DNA of 64,000 bases from Microvirga sp. VF16 (GCF_016864375.1 NZ_CP069354.1:4003501-4067500), one strand, 5' to 3'; counted from the stretch's first letter, positions 34,718 to 44,323 are shown. A program made the numbers and translations. The notes: generated from the letters alone by a model not told the origin.

Positions 34718-35494
34718 CTAACTGCTCACTGATCGTGTGCGTCCATCTTTAGCACGCTTCTCTAGAAGTTGCCGAAACAGGTTAGAGGGATGGGGAAGAC
34801 AGCTTGCAGATTTCGTTTGCTGCAAGAGAGAGGTCTCTTTCCTTCGAACTGCATGGCCAGTTCCAGGTACTATCTTGTGCAACCATCCCTGCGCGATAGT
34901 CTCCATGTTCCAGCCCCAGTCTTCGAATCCGATCTGGCTGCTCATCCGCGTATAGCGGTATGGGACGCTCTGGAGAAGCGAGCGCGGAGCAAAGCACAAC
35001 GCGGTCCAGTAGTTCGTCACTGCGAGGGCCGCGTGGTCGAATTCAGGATCCTCCATATCGATATGCAAGTAAAGGTGAGGATGGCTCCCGAACAAGACAC
35101 TCAGTTCAGGATGCCATACAATGGGTCGCGGATCACTCTCCGCCGCATTGAAAGCAGCGGACAGCCAGGTACTGCCCCACAGATCGTCGGCATCGAGAAA
35201 TGCGATCCACTTCCCTTGAGCTGCGGCGACACCACTATTACGTGATAAGCCCAGATCACCGTGATCGACCGTTACCACACGTGTATTCTTGGTACTATGA
35301 CTGAAGCTCTGTACCAGTTCTTCCGTCACAGTGTCAGGCTTGTCGAGAACGATAACAGTCTCAACCAGAATGTCACTCCGCTCGCTCTGCTCGATCGCCT
35401 GCTTCAGGCTCAGGAGCGACGGTTGAGCAATGAGGCCCTCGCGATGCCCATTCACGATTGCGGTGATGTCAAATGAATCCATCGCAGTTCTCAT
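34718..35494 (-). CDS. GT2 family glycosyltransferase
   Basis: A 258-residue inverting GT-A enzyme. Motifs are ITAIVNGHREGLIAQPSL at the start, IVLDKPD, VDHGDLGLSRNSGVAAAQGK and IAFLDADDLWGSTWL (DxD). The beginning is shorter than the typical TVVIPTYN pattern and has an unusual NGHRE. The ATG overlaps the stop of the upstream 1270-residue gene (ATGA), so it is translationally coupled to it. Transfers an unknown sugar in surface-glycan assembly. Confidence 0.85.
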   Translation of the reverse strand: MRTAMDSFDITAIVNGHREGLIAQPSLLSLKQAIEQSERSDILVETVIVLDKPDTVTEELVQSFSHSTKNTRVVTVDHGDLGLSRNSGVAAAQGKWIAFLDADDLWGSTWLSAAFNAAESDPRPIVWHPELSVLFGSHPHLYLHIDMEDPEFDHAALAVTNYWTALCFAPRSLLQSVPYRYTRMSSQIGFEDWGWNMETIAQGWLHKIVPGTGHAVRRKETSLLQQTKSASCLPHPSNLFRQLLEKRAKDGRTRSVSS

Positions 35495-38400
35495 GAAGCC
35501 AAGAAAGACGGAGTTTCGGAAAGGGTGGTTGTATACGTGTCCCAGGAGTGGAGGCGCTTAACCCGCTCGAGCATGCATTGGACCCGACGCGCGGCCTCCT
35601 CTGGATTCGCTCGGATCTCTACAAGTGCCCGGATGTAAGCGCTGGGATCCTTGTAGTCATTGATGAGCCACCCTGTGTCGTCGTCGACAAGCTCAGCGAT
35701 GCCACCGACGTTTGACGCAACGATAGGAACTCCTAGAGAAGCGGCATTAATCAAGACCGTGGGAATACCGTCCCAGAGCGAGGTGTAGAGGAATGCTCCA
35801 TATTGCTGCGTAGGCAGCGCTTCAAATGATGGAAAAGCTCCCTTCATTGTCAGGTTGCCAGTGTTCAATCCCACTGAATTGAGCTTTTGCTTATAACTCT
35901 CGTCTCCATCCCCGTAGACGTCGAAATGGAAATCTGGTGCCGATGAGACGATCTCAATGAGGAGATCGACGTTCTTCTGTCTAGCAAACCGTCCAGCCCA
36001 GAAAACTGGAAGTCTCCCGACACCTTCTTGACGCACGAAGCCGCGTGGTTGCGCAGAATTCGACGTAGGCTGCCGCAAGACCTCGATCCGGCTCTGAAGT
36101 GAGGGCGGAACACCATACTCCTCGATCATCTGCTGAGCGAAAGTCTCGTTGTCGAAATAAATCTTCCTTGTAAACGGAAGGCAGGCCCTGAAATGTGTGT
36201 CGGCGTAGCCAGCCGCACGGCCGTCGGAGGTATAGTCCCTGCAAAAGAGGGAGGCATAAATGTCCGTCATCGTCGATAAAGGAGACCCGGTCTTCTTTAT
36301 TGCTTCCCAACAAGCCACGCTATTGACGTTAAGGACGGCCCGCGGCTTCAGCGCCATGATCAGCATTTGGACGAGGCGCACACGATCAGATGCCGAGAGG
36401 TCGGGCAACAGGTCAGAGAAGATTCGAATGTTGGCAGTTTCTGGCAGCCAGTCGCGCGCTTCGACACGGTCATAGTCCGTGACGACAAGGAGAGTCCTTT
36501 CGGTCCCCCTTAACTGAATTGCCGCTCGAACAGCGTTCACCGCAGCAAGGTCAGCTCCCCCGCGCGTCAACCATGGTACGAATATCAGATAATCATACGG
36601 CCGATCGAGTGACTCAAAAAGTTGCTTCCACGCCGTGACATGTGAACCTCGTGGAATGCTTCGGTTGACGAGCAACTGATCGAGATCGTTAAAGCACGCA
36701 GCACCCGCGATGTCCGGCTCAAATTTGGCGACATCTATAATCGTTTGAGCAACGGTCTGAGTTTGGCCTGAAGAGAGGACCGGGACCCGTTTTGGGCTGT
36801 CCTTGCTCGGCTCCCGCCTGTCCGGCGTGGCATTCGGCCGTGCCTTGCGAGGTTGCTTTTTGGCGTCCGGAATCAGTGGAAGAATCGGAATTCCTTTTCG
36901 AAGGACCTTCCGACGAAGATGCCCCAGCAGCCAACGGTATGTCGGCACCTGGCCTCTGTAGGGAGCAGTTTGGCGGCGCTCCTTGGCAAGCTTCGCCTCA
37001 AGTTCCGGGACTCTTTTTCCAACAGCGCGCGCGGCTCGCAGGTCAGTCTCCAAACGCGTGATATCGGTCTGCAGGCTTTGAACATGGGCGTTCATATGCT
37101 CTGCTTCGGTCTGCAGGCTTTGAACATGGACGTTCATATGCTCTGCTTCGGCCTGCAGGCGGCCAATGACAGCCAGGTAATGTTCCCTCTCCATCGCAGC
37201 GCCGGTTTCGAGGCGTGTCCGCTCGATCGTTGCCGCCTCCCGCAGATCGTATACTTGCTTCGCCTTGTTATAAAGTGTACGCTCAACTGCAGCCGGGTTG
37301 TCAGAGATCTGATCGAGCACGGACAGGGCAGTCGCACAGCGCGTTGCCAAATCAAGCAACTGCGTCATCTCTCTGAAGGCAAAGTCAGGAGGAGCATCTA
37401 GGCTGCCAAACTGTTCATTCCAGTCTGATTGAACAGCTCGTTGGGCCATATCAAGTGCACATCGCCACCACCGTTTAGCGCTCTCCCGATCCCCCTCGAC
37501 CTGAGAAAGAACGCCCAACCGGAAGGCCGCGTCAATGGTTTTGGTCCCGAGCAAAGGCGAATAGATCCAAAATGGAAGTGCGGCGCATCGCTCAAGGCTC
37601 TGTTTGGCGGCCTGATGATCGCCAGCTCCCATTTCGAGAATGCCTTGAACATACAGAAGAGAGACTGCCCAACGGATGGCGATGGGTGAACTCGTTTCTG
37701 GATGCTCCAGTGACGTATAAGGCATAAAGCGCTTAATAAGATGCGCAAATTCAGCTTTTGGCCGTCCATTTTCCAGCATACGGTAGGCTATTACGCAGAG
37801 TGCCGCCGCTTCGTCGGAGCCCCCAACCGTCGATTCTAGGACGCGGTCCGCAATTTTCTCCAGCTCAACTGGGTCACTCATGCGTGGCCCGATGGAAACC
37901 ATACTTCTTATGAGCCATGGATTTTTGTACTGGCCCGAGAAGTCCAGCAATGCAGGCTTGGCCTCAACTGCGGCCGGCGGAAACATACGTTCCTCGTATC
38001 GCTGACCTGCTGCGGCAAGCGGATCACGCATCGCGAGAAGGAGGCACCACTCGCTGGTTTGCCGCGGAGCGTCGTCGACCGGCAGTGATCGCCACTCCCG
38101 AGGAGTCACGCTCCAAGCGCCATCAATCTTCTTTCTGCTTGCACTTTGAACGAAGGCTCGCTCGAGCAGAAACTCCGCTCCAACCTCGCGGATCAGAGCA
38201 TGCCAATCATAGAGTCTGAAATGATGAGGATTGGGGTCGACGCCGGTTTCGTCACTCCAATCGTGTGGGACACTGACCATCAGGCGCCCGCCGGGAGCTA
38301 GAACACGGGCGCACGCCTGCAAAAACGGGTCGGCATGCTCCAAATGCTCAAGGGTTTCAAAGCTGGCAATGAAATCCACCGAGCCTTCGGGAAGTTGGTT

Positions 38401-39303
38401 AAGCGCGTCCGGCAGGAATCCCTTACGGAACGTAATACCGCGGTTCGGCGCTCCATAGGCAAGGGACGCATACTCCACCGCATAGTCGCTGGCATCGATA
38501 CCAGTGACCTCAGACGCAAGTGAGTTGTGGGCTAGAATGTGTGTTCCGTATCCAAGGCCACACGCTGCATCTAAGACGCGATCTCCGGGCCGAATGAATC
38601 GAGCCGCTTCGAAGTACCGAATCATGTGGGCGTCGGAGCGACGACCCTGCTCCCGAGCCATGTCCATATGAAGATCCCGCTCGGCGGCGAGTGCGCTCAA
38701 CGGATAGCGCTCAAGGACCGCGGCAGGCGGCCTTTCCATAACAATGGTGATATCGTCCGGCTCATTCTCCAGACTCTCGTATGGAATAGCAACGTAGTAT
38801 CTGGGATGCTTCCGGAAGCCGACTTGAAGAAGCTGCGTCTCCCACCAGGCTCGATCCCGACGGGGAGCGCCCGACGATTGAGCAGAATCCACTTCCGTCC
38901 TGACGCGAATGTAAACAGACCGCTTCGCCACCCGGAACAGCTCATGAAGAGCGACTGTCACGTCCTCTTGAGCGATGGACTCAAGGCTATGAATTGCCGT
39001 CACGATATCTACTGAGCAATTGGGATTGCTCAGTGCGAACATGGATTCCTGTCGTATCCGGCCGGGACATTTGCGATCGGCTACGGCGACAGCAATTTCT
39101 GACACATCAACGCCGGAAGCCGCGATGCCTTGGGCGGATAATGCAGCAACAAGATCGCCCATCCCACAGCCGACATCGAGTGCACTTCCCCAACCGCAAA
39201 CCTTGAGGATCTCGCCGGCTAACTTCTCAGCCATCTGACGCGAGCTAGAGTCTAGATAGACCGATTTCTCCAAGTTTCGGCTATACATCTTCTGGCGTCC
39301 CAT
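35491..39303 (-). CDS. Methyltransferase-methyltransferase-coiled coil-GT4 fusion protein
   Basis: A 1270-residue cytoplasmic multidomain protein. A first class I methyltransferase domain (about 35-190) has ALDVGCGMGDLVAAL. A second (about 225-430) has RVLDAACGLGYGTHIL, GIDASDYAVE and FETLEHLEHADPFL. A helical, TPR-like part (about 500-660) leads to a coiled coil (about 690-780) with two 14-residue EAEHMNxHVQSLQT units. The C-terminal GT4 glycosyltransferase (about 900-1265) shows PVFWAGRFARQKNVDLLI, YGAFLYTSLWDGIPTVLI and SLGVPIVASNVGGIAEL. The first methyltransferase lacks an obvious acidic post-motif and may be degenerate. Methylation could cap or modify the chain made by the GT4 domain, similar in concept to WbdD-type terminators, but that is inference. 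Confidence 0.88.
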   Translation of the reverse strand: MGRQKMYSRNLEKSVYLDSSSRQMAEKLAGEILKVCGWGSALDVGCGMGDLVAALSAQGIAASGVDVSEIAVAVADRKCPGRIRQESMFALSNPNCSVDIVTAIHSLESIAQEDVTVALHELFRVAKRSVYIRVRTEVDSAQSSGAPRRDRAWWETQLLQVGFRKHPRYYVAIPYESLENEPDDITIVMERPPAAVLERYPLSALAAERDLHMDMAREQGRRSDAHMIRYFEAARFIRPGDRVLDAACGLGYGTHILAHNSLASEVTGIDASDYAVEYASLAYGAPNRGITFRKGFLPDALNQLPEGSVDFIASFETLEHLEHADPFLQACARVLAPGGRLMVSVPHDWSDETGVDPNPHHFRLYDWHALIREVGAEFLLERAFVQSASRKKIDGAWSVTPREWRSLPVDDAPRQTSEWCLLLAMRDPLAAAGQRYEERMFPPAAVEAKPALLDFSGQYKNPWLIRSMVSIGPRMSDPVELEKIADRVLESTVGGSDEAAALCVIAYRMLENGRPKAEFAHLIKRFMPYTSLEHPETSSPIAIRWAVSLLYVQGILEMGAGDHQAAKQSLERCAALPFWIYSPLLGTKTIDAAFRLGVLSQVEGDRESAKRWWRCALDMAQRAVQSDWNEQFGSLDAPPDFAFREMTQLLDLATRCATALSVLDQISDNPAAVERTLYNKAKQVYDLREAATIERTRLETGAAMEREHYLAVIGRLQAEAEHMNVHVQSLQTEAEHMNAHVQSLQTDITRLETDLRAARAVGKRVPELEAKLAKERRQTAPYRGQVPTYRWLLGHLRRKVLRKGIPILPLIPDAKKQPRKARPNATPDRREPSKDSPKRVPVLSSGQTQTVAQTIIDVAKFEPDIAGAACFNDLDQLLVNRSIPRGSHVTAWKQLFESLDRPYDYLIFVPWLTRGGADLAAVNAVRAAIQLRGTERTLLVVTDYDRVEARDWLPETANIRIFSDLLPDLSASDRVRLVQMLIMALKPRAVLNVNSVACWEAIKKTGSPLSTMTDIYASLFCRDYTSDGRAAGYADTHFRACLPFTRKIYFDNETFAQQMIEEYGVPPSLQSRIEVLRQPTSNSAQPRGFVRQEGVGRLPVFWAGRFARQKNVDLLIEIVSSAPDFHFDVYGDGDESYKQKLNSVGLNTGNLTMKGAFPSFEALPTQQYGAFLYTSLWDGIPTVLINAASLGVPIVASNVGGIAELVDDDTGWLINDYKDPSAYIRALVEIRANPEEAARRVQCMLERVKRLHSWDTYTTTLSETPSFLAS
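37065..37148 (-). repeat. Tandem 42-bp repeat in the coiled coil
   Basis: Two 42-bp units (37065-37106 and 37107-37148) differ at one base, and a partial third unit runs to 37159. Each encodes 14 residues (EAEHMN-A/V-HVQSLQT), exactly two heptads, so copy-number changes would lengthen the coil without breaking the frame. Confidence 0.9.
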
Positions 39304-39425
39304 TTGTTAAGGCCGTTCTGCAAGGTCGCAGTCCGGGTCAATTTGAGTGCGAGGCATAATAGGCTTTGGCCTAGACTCTATTCGCCTTACACGCGGCATA
39401 GGTTTGAAAGTCGATCCACCGCCTT

Positions 39426-40295
39426 CTACATTCCGGCAGCAATCCTGAGCAAGTATTGCCCGTAGGTGCTTTTTGAGAGCGTAGTCCCAAGGGCCACGAG
39501 TTGCTCCCGCTCAATCCATCCTGAGGCATATGCAATTTCTTCCGGACAAGCGATCCGGAAACCTTGGCGTTTCTCTAGAGCACGCACAAATTCCGCAGCT
39601 TCAACGAGGCTGTCAGGAGTCCCAGTATCCAACCAGGCGAAACCACGCCCCATCAATTCAACTTGAAGCTGCCCCTTCTCGAGATAGACGCGGTTCACAT
39701 CGGTGATCTCAAGTTCGCCACGAGCAGACGGCTTCAGATTTGCCGCAATATCAACGACCTGATGATCGTAGAAATACAGCCCCGTCACCGCCCAGTTCGA
39801 ACGCGGATCCTTTGGTTTCTCCTCGATGGAGATTGCTCGGCCGTTGCTGTCGAACTCGACGACGCCGTAACGCTCGGGATCGGTGACATGGTATGCAAAG
39901 ACCGAAGCTCCAGAAGTGCGGCTTGCTGCAGAGCGGAGGAGTTCCGTCAACCCGTGCCCGTAGTAGACATTGTCGCCAAGGATCAGCACCGAGGGGCCGC
40001 CAGCGACGAAATCTGCTCCTATGATATAGGCCTGCGCGAGTCCTTCTGGCTTCGGCTGCTCCGCATAGGACAGGCGAATACCCCACTGCTCTCCGCTTCC
40101 AAGCAGCTGGCGGAAGCGCGGTAGATCGTCCGGAGTCGAGATGATGAGAATATCGCGGATGCCGGCCAGCATGAGTGTGGTCAGCGGATAATAGATCATC
40201 GGCTTGTCATAGATGGGAAGCAGCTGCTTCGACGTCACATACGTCATCGGATGCAGCCGTGTTCCGCTGCCTCCCGCCAGAATGATGCCCTTCAT
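39426..40295 (-). CDS. rmlA: Glucose-1-phosphate thymidylyltransferase
   Basis: RmlA makes dTDP-glucose from dTTP and glucose 1-phosphate, first step of the dTDP-rhamnose pathway. The 289-residue protein has the normal length and signature: KGIILAGGSGTRLHPMT, SKQLLPIYDKPMIYYPL, LGDNVYYGHGL, EEKPKDPRSNWAVTGLYFYD and GRGFAWLDTGTPDSL. It follows rmlC by 60 bases in the order rmlB-rmlC-rmlA and precedes the 1270-residue fusion gene. ATG start at 40295. Confidence 0.97.
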   Translation of the reverse strand: MKGIILAGGSGTRLHPMTYVTSKQLLPIYDKPMIYYPLTTLMLAGIRDILIISTPDDLPRFRQLLGSGEQWGIRLSYAEQPKPEGLAQAYIIGADFVAGGPSVLILGDNVYYGHGLTELLRSAASRTSGASVFAYHVTDPERYGVVEFDSNGRAISIEEKPKDPRSNWAVTGLYFYDHQVVDIAANLKPSARGELEITDVNRVYLEKGQLQVELMGRGFAWLDTGTPDSLVEAAEFVRALEKRQGFRIACPEEIAYASGWIEREQLVALGTTLSKSTYGQYLLRIAAGM

Positions 40296-40355
40296 CGTTT
40301 CATCTCCTTGGATACAAGGGGGTCACCACGAGGGGCCCTATGTCCAATCGTCATC

Positions 40356-40913
40356 TTATGCAAAGTAGGCCGGCAGTTCGGCGAGCAGCGGCTGCTGCCT
40401 GTCCTTATCCGACAAAATCGCATCGGTCGGCGCGACAGGCCAATCGATGGCGAGCGCCGGATCGTTCCAACGCAAACCGTGATCGTGTGCAGCTGAGTAA
40501 TAGGCCGAGACCTTGTAAACAATCTCCGTATCGGGCTCGAGCGTGCAGAAGCCGTGAGCGAATCCGACCGGCACGAGGAGCTGTCGCCCATTTTCAGCGG
40601 ACAGTTCCACGGCAACATGCCTACCAAAGGTCGGCGATGATCTGCGGATGTCGACCGCGACATCGAGAACCCGGCCTCGGACAACCCGGATGAGCTTGGC
40701 CTGTGCGAATGGGTTGCTCTGGAAATGCAGTCCTCTGACCGTGCCGGCGACGGCCGAGAGTGAATGGTTGTCCTGCACGAACTCCATATCGACCCCGGCT
40801 TCAGCAAAGCGCTGCTTGTGATAGGTTTCGGCAAAGAACCCGCGATTGTCACCGAAACGCTTTGGCGTGACCACCTTAATCTCAGGTATAGCTGTCGGCT
40901 CGACAGTCAGCAC
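40356..40913 (-). CDS. rmlC: dTDP-4-dehydrorhamnose 3,5-epimerase
   Basis: A cupin-fold epimerase (185 residues) that inverts C3 and C5 of dTDP-4-keto-6-deoxyglucose. Visible are FGDNRGFFAETYHK, FVQDNHSLSAVAGTVRGLHFQ (catalytic His), RVVRGRVLDVAVDIRRSSPTFG, VPVGFAHGF and the Tyr region EIVYKVSAYYSAAHDHGLRWNDP. Start is GTG at 40913 with a GAGG ribosome site. The segment between rmlC and rmlB is 87 bases. Confidence 0.97.
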   Translation of the reverse strand: MLTVEPTAIPEIKVVTPKRFGDNRGFFAETYHKQRFAEAGVDMEFVQDNHSLSAVAGTVRGLHFQSNPFAQAKLIRVVRGRVLDVAVDIRRSSPTFGRHVAVELSAENGRQLLVPVGFAHGFCTLEPDTEIVYKVSAYYSAAHDHGLRWNDPALAIDWPVAPTDAILSDKDRQQPLLAELPAYFA

Positions 40914-41000
40914 ACTCGATCCTCACTCTGCTCGCAAGGCACTCGTTATGTTGCCTTAACAGTATCGACGCCCCGCCCAAAAGACGGTGCCACATCGGCC

Positions 41001-42062
41001 CTAGACGGCAATCCCGAGCCGTTCTCCCTGGTAGACGCCTGAACGCACGCGCTCCCACCACGCCCGATTGTCGAGATACCAGGCAACGGTCTTCCGGAGT
41101 CCGGTCTCGAAGGTTTCGGCCGGGCGCCATCCCAGTTCGCGCTCGATCTTGCTGGCGTCGATGGCGTAGCGAAGATCATGGCCGGGCCGATCGGTCACGT
41201 AGGAAATCAGCTTTTCCCGCGGCCCGATCGAATGGCTCGGCACCATCTCGTCGATGAGGCCACAGATGGAGCGAACGACATCGATGTTCGTGCGCTCATT
41301 CCAGCCGCCGATGTTGTAGTTCTCACCTACCCTGCCCTTTTCAGCCACGAGGATCAGCGCCTCGGCATGGTCCTCCACATAGAGCCAGTCGCGCACGTTC
41401 TCGCCCTTGCCGTAAACCGGCAGAGGCTTTCCCTCGAGCGCATTCAGGATCATGAGGGGAATGAGCTTTTCGGGGAAATGATACGGCCCATAATTGTTGG
41501 AGCAGTTGGTGATCAGCGTCGGCAGGCCGTAGGTGTGGTGCCAGGCGCGCACGAAATGGTCGGATGCAGCTTTGGAGGCCGAGTACGGCGAGTTGGGCTG
41601 GTACGGATACTCTTCGTGGAAGAAGCCTTCCTCACCCAGGGAGCCGAAGACTTCGTCGGTCGAGATGTGATGGAAGCGGAAGGCGTCCCGCCGCGCGGCA
41701 TCCAGCTTGTTCCAGTAAGCCAGGGCCGCCTGGAGCAATGAGAAGGTACCGACGACGTTGGTCTGCACGAACTCCCCCGGGCCGTCGATCGAGCGGTCGA
41801 CATGGCTTTCGGCCGCAAGGTGCATGATCACGTCCGGCTGGTATTCACCGACCACAGCCTGCATCTTCTTGGCATCAGCAATATCGGCCCGCATGAAACG
41901 ATAGCGGTCACTGCCGGCAACGGATTGGAGGGAATCGAGGTTGCCCGCGTAGGTAAGCTTGTCGACGACGAGAACCTGATGCGGCGTGTTCGAAATAAGC
42001 TTGCGGACGACGGCCGATCCGATGAATCCGGCGCCCCCGGTGACCAAGTATCGCTTTGCCAT
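41001..42062 (-). CDS. rmlB: dTDP-glucose 4,6-dehydratase
   Basis: RmlB (353 residues) converts dTDP-glucose to dTDP-4-keto-6-deoxyglucose. Signatures are YLVTGGAGFIGSAVVR (NAD binding), HLAAESHVDRSIDGP, HISTDEVFGSLG (Thr/Asp/Glu active site), YSASKAASDHFVRAW (YxxxK) and TNCSNNYGPYHFPEKLIP. The ATG at 42062 has an AGGGG ribosome site; the frame is open a further 53 codons upstream without family similarity. First of the three rml genes; no rmlD follows. Confidence 0.97.
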   Translation of the reverse strand: MAKRYLVTGGAGFIGSAVVRKLISNTPHQVLVVDKLTYAGNLDSLQSVAGSDRYRFMRADIADAKKMQAVVGEYQPDVIMHLAAESHVDRSIDGPGEFVQTNVVGTFSLLQAALAYWNKLDAARRDAFRFHHISTDEVFGSLGEEGFFHEEYPYQPNSPYSASKAASDHFVRAWHHTYGLPTLITNCSNNYGPYHFPEKLIPLMILNALEGKPLPVYGKGENVRDWLYVEDHAEALILVAEKGRVGENYNIGGWNERTNIDVVRSICGLIDEMVPSHSIGPREKLISYVTDRPGHDLRYAIDASKIERELGWRPAETFETGLRKTVAWYLDNRAWWERVRSGVYQGERLGIAV

Positions 42063-42265
42063 GACCCCTGCTCTTTTCTGTCCCCAATTGCCGCGCAAAC
42101 CCCACCATCCGGCATGGGCGCCCCGCTTTCTCCATCTTCGGCAGGGTACTAGCCTATAATGGTAATATCGTCCACGGCTTACGGGCTCACCTCGGCGCGA
42201 GGGGCAATAAGCCACATTCAAACGGCATATTCAATCTTAGGTAGAATGCCGGATCTCTACTTCGC

Positions 42266-44323
42266 CTACTGCCTCGATTGGAAATAGCGCCCGGCCTCCT
42301 TGCGGATCCGCTCCAGCACGGGGTGCTCCTCGACCTGGCGGTAGGCGGCCAGGATCCTGTCCGCACCGTAGAGCTCCCGCAGGCGCTTCCAGGCTTCGGC
42401 CATATGCACCACCCGCTTCTCCTCGTCGATGCTCCGCGACTTGCGATGATAGACGAAGGTGTTGGTCGCCACGGCGAGTTCGAAGCCGGCGCCGAGCGCC
42501 CGCAAGCAATAATCGTTCTCCTCGCCGTAGAAGAGCTTGAAATTCTCCTCGTCGAAGAAGCCGATGCTCTCGATAACGTCTTGCTTGATGCCGAAGCAGA
42601 AACCGTGGACCAGCGGCACGCGAGGCAGGAGATCCGCATCGCTCCAGGCTTCGCAGGCCTTGTCAAGATCGGCAGATGTCTTGCCCTTCGGCAAGGTGTT
42701 GATCGCCGTGTTTTTTCCAGTGGCCTTGATGTGGGGAATGGATTGAGCGCCAGCAGCATTCGAGAGCGGACCGACAATGCCGACCCTCTCGCTTCGATTG
42801 GCGGCTTCGAGAAGCTTCAGGGCCCAATCCGGGCTGACAATGGTGTCGCTGTTCAGCAGAATGCGAAAGGCCGCGGCTCCGGCGGCAAGACCGCGATTGG
42901 CCGAGCGCGTATAGCCCAGGTTCTCCTCATTCTCGAGCAGAGTGACCTGATTCCTGTCCTTCGCGAACTCACGCAGGTAGGAGGTCGTTTCCTCATTGGA
43001 GCGATCATTGACGACGATGATCCTGTGGCTTGGCAGAAGGCATGCCCCTGCCGCCTCCAGGCAGAGGCGGACATCCTCCAAAGCGTTATGAACGCATACG
43101 ACGATATCGATAGGGGCTTCGGTCAAGGGCTCCAGCCGCTGGCTCTTGACCTCAGCGAACGTGCGTCCCGTCGACGGACTGGAGAGAGTGCCCAGTTTCA
43201 AGAGCATGTCCGGGATCACCAGAGCCCGGGCAAAACTGTGTCGGAAATAGACAAAATCCTCATGATCCCGGACTGATGCTCCTTGCGGCAGCAGAGGAGC
43301 AATCCGGAGGTGGGGATGTCGATAATTGACCCATGCAAAACCGAGTTGGTCCCGACGGCTGAAAGCTTCGATCTGTTGCCACCACAGATGAAGGGCATCC
43401 GCTGTTTCCCGCTTCCTGAGGGGAACGATCATGAAGCCGGTTTCGAACAGCGGTTGCTTGAGGGGCAAACCGGCCTTCCTATAATGCTCGACCTGCCTGT
43501 CAATGAGCTTCGAGGCATCCTTCTTGAGCCGCTTGCAGGCCTCAGCCTCGTCATAGAAGCAGGCGCGATGCGGATGCGGGACCAGGCCGAGATCGGCATT
43601 CTGATGCTCGATCAATTCGACATAGCGATGGATATCGCCCTTCAAGACGATATTGGCATCGAGCCAGACCGCGATCTCATGGGTGGGAAAAAGCTCGTGC
43701 GGGTGCGTCTTGACCCAGCGGGCGACCCTCGTCGGATCGGGATGGAAGTACGGCGCGGAACGCATCTGCCAGACGCCATAATCGTTCCGCGGGCGATCCG
43801 TGAAGCACACGTAATCGACATTCGGATCGATGCGCTCCGGGAGCAGCAGGTTGTCGTACTCACCGAAGATGGCCGTGTAGACGACAATCCTTCGCCCTCC
43901 CGCGCCAGAGGAACGATAGACAGAAATCTGCTGCGCGATATCGTCCTTCACATCCCAGCGATTGTCGAACAAAGCCTGGGCGGCCCTTCTCGGCAACCTT
44001 GTGGCTAAAATGTCCTTGGTTCGATCAAGACTGCGCTGCACCCCTGCAGCCACGCGCGGAAGACGCCTGGCCAGCAGGCGTAAGGGACGTGTCACTGTCC
44101 AGGACAAGGAGCCCCGCAGCCCGTTGATCTCCGTTCGCAGTTCCCGGATCGTGGCCTTAAGCTCAGCGATCTCGTCCCTTTGTCGTTGGACTTGCTCCTG
44201 CAGGGAGACGGTATCCGTTACAACGCTCGTATCGGTGCCGTGGGATGTAGAATGCAGAGCATCCTGGGTCATGTGTCCGAGACCTTGCCGCTCATAACCC
44301 GCAAGCCCGTCCAGGGACGGCAT
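42266..44323 (-). CDS. DUF616-GT2 bifunctional glycosyltransferase
   Basis: A 685-residue protein. An N-terminal coiled coil (about 25-55, VQRQRDEIAELKATIREL) is followed by a DUF616/TOD1-type glycosyltransferase domain (about 110-330) with VVYTAIFGEYDNLL, YVCFTDRPR, WVKTHPHELFP and AVWLDANIVLKGDI. Then comes a GT2 domain (about 375-650): DIVVCVHNALEDVRLCLEA, VVNDRSNEET, LLNSDTIVSPDWALKL and FYGEENDYCLRALGAG. The DUF616 DxN motif replaces the more common DxD. Start is uncertain (ATG at 44323, or 44272). It lies between the ABC exporter and rmlB, so it likely builds the exported chain. Confidence 0.87.
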   Translation of the reverse strand: MPSLDGLAGYERQGLGHMTQDALHSTSHGTDTSVVTDTVSLQEQVQRQRDEIAELKATIRELRTEINGLRGSLSWTVTRPLRLLARRLPRVAAGVQRSLDRTKDILATRLPRRAAQALFDNRWDVKDDIAQQISVYRSSGAGGRRIVVYTAIFGEYDNLLLPERIDPNVDYVCFTDRPRNDYGVWQMRSAPYFHPDPTRVARWVKTHPHELFPTHEIAVWLDANIVLKGDIHRYVELIEHQNADLGLVPHPHRACFYDEAEACKRLKKDASKLIDRQVEHYRKAGLPLKQPLFETGFMIVPLRKRETADALHLWWQQIEAFSRRDQLGFAWVNYRHPHLRIAPLLPQGASVRDHEDFVYFRHSFARALVIPDMLLKLGTLSSPSTGRTFAEVKSQRLEPLTEAPIDIVVCVHNALEDVRLCLEAAGACLLPSHRIIVVNDRSNEETTSYLREFAKDRNQVTLLENEENLGYTRSANRGLAAGAAAFRILLNSDTIVSPDWALKLLEAANRSERVGIVGPLSNAAGAQSIPHIKATGKNTAINTLPKGKTSADLDKACEAWSDADLLPRVPLVHGFCFGIKQDVIESIGFFDEENFKLFYGEENDYCLRALGAGFELAVATNTFVYHRKSRSIDEEKRVVHMAEAWKRLRELYGADRILAAYRQVEEHPVLERIRKEAGRYFQSRQ

